Made by a program: the position numbers and the translations under genes. Below the pieces are notes generated by a model. It saw only the letters and a program-made list of their open reading frames with translations, did no database searches and had not been told where the DNA came from. Shown here one piece after another: positions 6,817-9,147 of a stretch of 9,147 nt of DNA (positions within the stretch are counted from its first letter, which is position 1; each line of letters begins with the position of its first letter). The DNA is from an uncultured Blautia sp. (GTDB taxonomy: Bacteria; Bacillota; Clostridia; Lachnospirales; Lachnospiraceae): positions 1-9,147 of the forward strand of contig CAMBYR010000068.1 in the NCBI GenBank assembly GCA_945872375.1, written 5' to 3'.

Positions 6817-6833
6817 TACGTCCCTTTGACGTA
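6817..6833 (+). other. Short hairpin or second dyad at the 5' end of the pduL leader
   Basis: TACGTC and GACGTA form a perfect 6-bp inverted repeat around CCTTT, starting 3 to 4 nt after the predicted transcription start. It may be a 5'-end mRNA-stabilising hairpin or a second protein-binding site. The role is inferred. Confidence 0.4.
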
Positions 6834-6860
6834 AAGACCAGTGTAATAACGGAGGTCATT

Positions 6861-7499
6861 ATGAGTGTAAAGATACCTATTGAAACATCAGCCAGACACA
6901 TCCATGTGTCCAGAGAAGATTTTGAAATACTGTTCGGCCAGGATGCCGAACTTCATTATGTGAAAGAGCTGAGCCAGCCGGGACAATATCTCTGTCAGGA
7001 GCGGCTCACCGTCCGCGGACCGTCCGGGCAGTTTGAAAACATGGCCATTCTCGGTCCTTTTCGTAAGGAAACTCAGGTGGAAGTATCATTGACCGATACC
7101 AGAAAGCTTGGAGTTCCCGGAGTGATCCGCCAGTCCGGAGATACAGAAGGTACACCGGGCTGTACCCTGATCGGCCCTCTTGGAAAGCTTGACATTCCCA
7201 AAGGCGTGATTGTTGCCAAACGTCATATACATATGACTCCTGATGATGCTTTCTCACTTCGTGTCAGGGACAACGACGAGGTATTCGTCCTGACCAAAAG
7301 TTACGGCCGTGCCCTGATCTATGCCGACGTGGTGGTTCGTGTCCACAGGGATTTCCGCCTCTCCATGCATGTGGATACCGATGAGGCAAACGCTTTTTCC
7401 AGTGACGCAGAGCCTTACGGCGTCATTGTCCGTCTGTTTGACGACAATTATAACACAGATAAATGGATCGACGAAGTCCTTTCCGGAATTCATCGTTAA
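6861..7499 (+). CDS. pduL: Phosphate acyltransferase, PduL (PTAC) family
   Basis: Interconverts acyl-CoA (propionyl- or acetyl-CoA) and acyl-phosphate, the step before an acyl kinase makes ATP. It is unrelated in fold to the classic Pta. The 212 residues match the family. Two PTAC repeats are visible, with metal-site motifs SARHIHVS (10-17) and AKRHIHMT (119-126), plus MHVDTDEANA (169-178). From what is known of PduL structures, likely zinc ligands are His13, His15 and Glu74 (site 1) and His122, His124 and His170 (site 2), with Arg68 as the probable catalytic arginine. All are present. Only 10 residues precede the first ARHIH motif, so there is no N-terminal encapsulation peptide, and no microcompartment shell genes are nearby. 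A cytosolic role in acetate or propionate formation is therefore inferred. The tail (about 179-212) seems longer than usual. The start has GGAGG 5 nt upstream. Transcribed alone, ending at the terminator at 7540-7582. Confidence 0.95.
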   Translation: MSVKIPIETSARHIHVSREDFEILFGQDAELHYVKELSQPGQYLCQERLTVRGPSGQFENMAILGPFRKETQVEVSLTDTRKLGVPGVIRQSGDTEGTPGCTLIGPLGKLDIPKGVIVAKRHIHMTPDDAFSLRVRDNDEVFVLTKSYGRALIYADVVVRVHRDFRLSMHVDTDEANAFSSDAEPYGVIVRLFDDNYNTDKWIDEVLSGIHR

Positions 7500-7539
7500 A
7501 AGCCGCCCAAAGGCAGGCTCCTCTTTATTCCTGTGAAAC

Positions 7540-7582
7540 AAAAACCCATGCGGATTCTTCGCTGAATCTACATGGGTTTTTT
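7540..7582. terminator. Bidirectional intrinsic terminator between pduL and the NlpC/P60 gene
   Basis: AAAACCCATG pairs with CATGGGTTTT (10 bp). A two-base internal mismatch follows, then a further GATTC/GAATC stem with loop TTCGCT. T-runs follow on the plus strand, and the matching A-run gives T-runs on the minus strand, so it can stop both converging transcripts. It lies 40 nt after pduL and 6 nt after the opposing gene's stop codon. Confidence 0.9.
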
Positions 7583-7588
7583 ATGTTT

Positions 7589-9147
7589 TCACATTCCCGT
7601 AAATACCTCGATATCACTTTCACTGTTAAATACAGGAATATCATTCAGGATATTGCTGTCGTTTCCTTTATCAGTACGATACTGACTGATGACATTCTGA
7701 AGGGAATTGCTGACAAAGATGGTATCATCACCGTCAGAGATCTCTCCTGCCGCCATCTGTGCCACCTGAGCATCTGTCGGATAGAAGGATGGACGCCGGA
7801 TATAACGGAAGCTGGCTCCATATGCCTCACCTACCGTCACACCGTTTTTGCTGGAGGAACAATGTACCGCAATCCAGTCACCTGCATCGGTCTTTCCGCA
7901 GATGATTCCCACATGATTGTCACTTCCTGCCTCCGGACCTCTCTGGAATACCAGATCTCCGGGCTGTGCATTTTCTTCGGAAACCACCTGTGCAAGGCAC
8001 CACTGCTCGGATGTTCCGTCGCCGACGGCTGCCTGCATTCCCTGATTCTGATAACCATTGATCACAGACCATGTCACAAAGCCGCTGCAGTCCAGGCCAT
8101 AAGAACGAATGGTTCCTGTACTGTGACTGCCCGCAGATGTCACGCGGGCGGCTGTCCCCCAGGAAGGATCCATTCCCAGCACAGAAGATTTTCCGCCCCA
8201 GAAATAGCCCACTTTTCCCACCAGAGAATAAGCTGCTGCGATCACATTAACACGTTCTTCAGAAACATCATCTCCCACACTCTGGCGTACAAAGCCCTTT
8301 GCAGCCGTAACTGTGGCGCACAGAAGCTTACAGTCCGTCTCCACATATTTTTTCAGGATCTGCCTGTCTTCTTTTTTGATGTCATTTTTCTTGATATAGT
8401 AATTGATATGCCGATTTCCATAGGAAACATGGGTAATATTTTCCTTATCACGGACAACCGGATTCATTTCTTCAAAAATCACAGCCAGATCTTCCTTGCA
8501 GGAAGCATCCAGCACAAAGGATTTTGCTCCGTCAAGGCTCTTTTCGTATACATAAATTGCAAGGATATCCTGCCAGTTCCGCACAAGAAGGGTATCCGCA
8601 GAGGTGGTCACTCCGTCCGTACGGCTGTCACTGGCATCCGTAAGCTTGTTTTTCGCCTTGTATTCCTTTTCAATCTCATCCATCACGGAAGCAAAATCAT
8701 CGGAAAAGGTCAGCTGATAATTGTTCTTCAGGGAATTCAGATAAAATTCCTTTCCCGCATGGATGTTGGATACCATGTTGGTATAATAAACCGGTGAACC
8801 TACGATTGCATCCGGAAATACCACGCCATTGATCCCATCGGTAATATCCGCAAGATCGGAATCGGAAAAAGCGTCACCTTTCAGTTCCTGAATCCTCGCT
8901 TCATATCCCACAAGCAGTGAGTAATTGGTCACCGCTGCTTTTTCATCATCTGCAAGAGAATCATATCCTTCCCTGAGACGGATCACTTCTGCCTCGTGGT
9001 CCAGTGTCAGCTCCACTCCGGCAAGTGCATTGATTCCGTCATATACTGCTTTTGCACGCTCTGTAAGCGGCGCAGGGGTAGGTGTCACATTTTCTCCTTC
9101 TCCCGGTGTGGGTGTCACTCCGGGATCCGGCGTCGGAGTTACATTCT
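7589..9147 (-). CDS. Cell-surface NlpC/P60 peptidoglycan hydrolase (5' end cut off by window edge)
   Basis: Secreted or surface endopeptidase predicted to cut peptidoglycan stem peptides. The frame is open to the right edge: 518 codons are visible from 9145, and the true start and any signal peptide are outside. The GTG at 9118 is a Val codon in the linker, not a start. Order in visible residues: a Pro/Thr-rich linker with VTPTP at 2, 10 and 20 (1-26); a helical repeat of a type common in Firmicutes wall proteins (about 28-90; LTERAKAVYDGI.., YDSL, VTNY); an unassigned alpha-rich region (about 100-300; NWQDILAIYVYE, YVETDCKLL); then the NlpC/P60 domain (about 300-450). The domain has Cys353 in LDCSGFV, His411 in DNHVGI and His428 in AVHCSS, an intact Cys-His-His triad. 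A polar tail follows (about 455-518). It ends 6 nt from the shared terminator. The hydrolase fold is firm; the exact bond cut is unknown. Confidence 0.93.
   Translation of the reverse strand, partial: NVTPTPDPGVTPTPGEGENVTPTPAPLTERAKAVYDGINALAGVELTLDHEAEVIRLREGYDSLADDEKAAVTNYSLLVGYEARIQELKGDAFSDSDLADITDGINGVVFPDAIVGSPVYYTNMVSNIHAGKEFYLNSLKNNYQLTFSDDFASVMDEIEKEYKAKNKLTDASDSRTDGVTTSADTLLVRNWQDILAIYVYEKSLDGAKSFVLDASCKEDLAVIFEEMNPVVRDKENITHVSYGNRHINYYIKKNDIKKEDRQILKKYVETDCKLLCATVTAAKGFVRQSVGDDVSEERVNVIAAAYSLVGKVGYFWGGKSSVLGMDPSWGTAARVTSAGSHSTGTIRSYGLDCSGFVTWSVINGYQNQGMQAAVGDGTSEQWCLAQVVSEENAQPGDLVFQRGPEAGSDNHVGIICGKTDAGDWIAVHCSSSKNGVTVGEAYGASFRYIRRPSFYPTDAQVAQMAAGEISDGDDTIFVSNSLQNVISQYRTDKGNDSNILNDIPVFNSESDIEVFTGM

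Noticed and set aside
7463..8797. Long plus-strand open frame (444 codons) opposite the NlpC/P60 gene
   Set aside because: It is the shadow of a well-supported gene with an intact catalytic triad. Its translation is rich in His, Cys and Ile without domain character, and it would run through the bidirectional terminator.
9116..9118. GTG at 9118 as start of the NlpC/P60 gene
   Set aside because: The frame stays open to 9147 and encodes more of the same Pro/Thr-rich linker; there is no signal peptide after the GTG.

Overview
The window looks like a chromosomal segment of a low-to-moderate GC Gram-positive of class Clostridia, most likely Lachnospiraceae (Blautia/Dorea/Ruminococcus-like). The basis is strong AGGAGG-type ribosome sites, Gram-positive type IV pilus genes without outer-membrane secretin genes, a Pro/Thr-rich cell-surface linker, and protein styles typical of that family. 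The genus is an inference. There are no rRNA or tRNA genes, CRISPR arrays, insertion sequences or phage genes, and coding density is high.

Left two thirds (1-4752), all on the minus strand, reading right to left: a type IV pilus (T4P) assembly block. An extended -10 promoter (about 4744-4752) precedes pilB (extension ATPase), followed by pilT (retraction ATPase), pilC (inner-membrane platform) and a type IV prepilin that runs off the left edge. Together these supply the subunit, the platform and the two opposing motors of a retractile pilus. The prepilin peptidase and the alignment proteins (PilM/N/O type) are not in the window and may lie to the left. PilB carries two 24-residue motifs separated by 5 residues, the layout of the MshEN cyclic-di-GMP-binding domain, so pilus extension may be controlled by that second messenger. 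The pilT-pilC and pilC-pilin spacers contain hairpins that could tune relative expression of the genes.

Middle (4816-6736, minus strand): a two-gene unit directly upstream of pilB. It encodes a membrane-anchored transglutaminase-like protein with an intact Cys-His-Asp triad and a seven-helix TMEM198/DUF4203-like membrane protein. Their link to the pilus is positional only.

Right third: an intergenic region (6737-6860) separates the minus-strand block from a plus-strand pduL gene (phosphate acyltransferase of the PTAC family). The pduL promoter has a perfect 17-bp dyad lying between the -35 and -10 elements, followed by a short hairpin near the predicted transcript start. pduL converges on a minus-strand NlpC/P60 cell-wall hydrolase gene, with a bidirectional intrinsic terminator between them (about 7540-7582). 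The NlpC/P60 gene is open to the right edge, so its N-terminus and secretion signal are outside the window.

Nothing here is clearly a new system. The most rewarding points are the predicted c-di-GMP input to PilB, the transglutaminase/TMEM198 pair beside the pilus block, the operator-like dyad at pduL, and the structured leader of the pilin gene.
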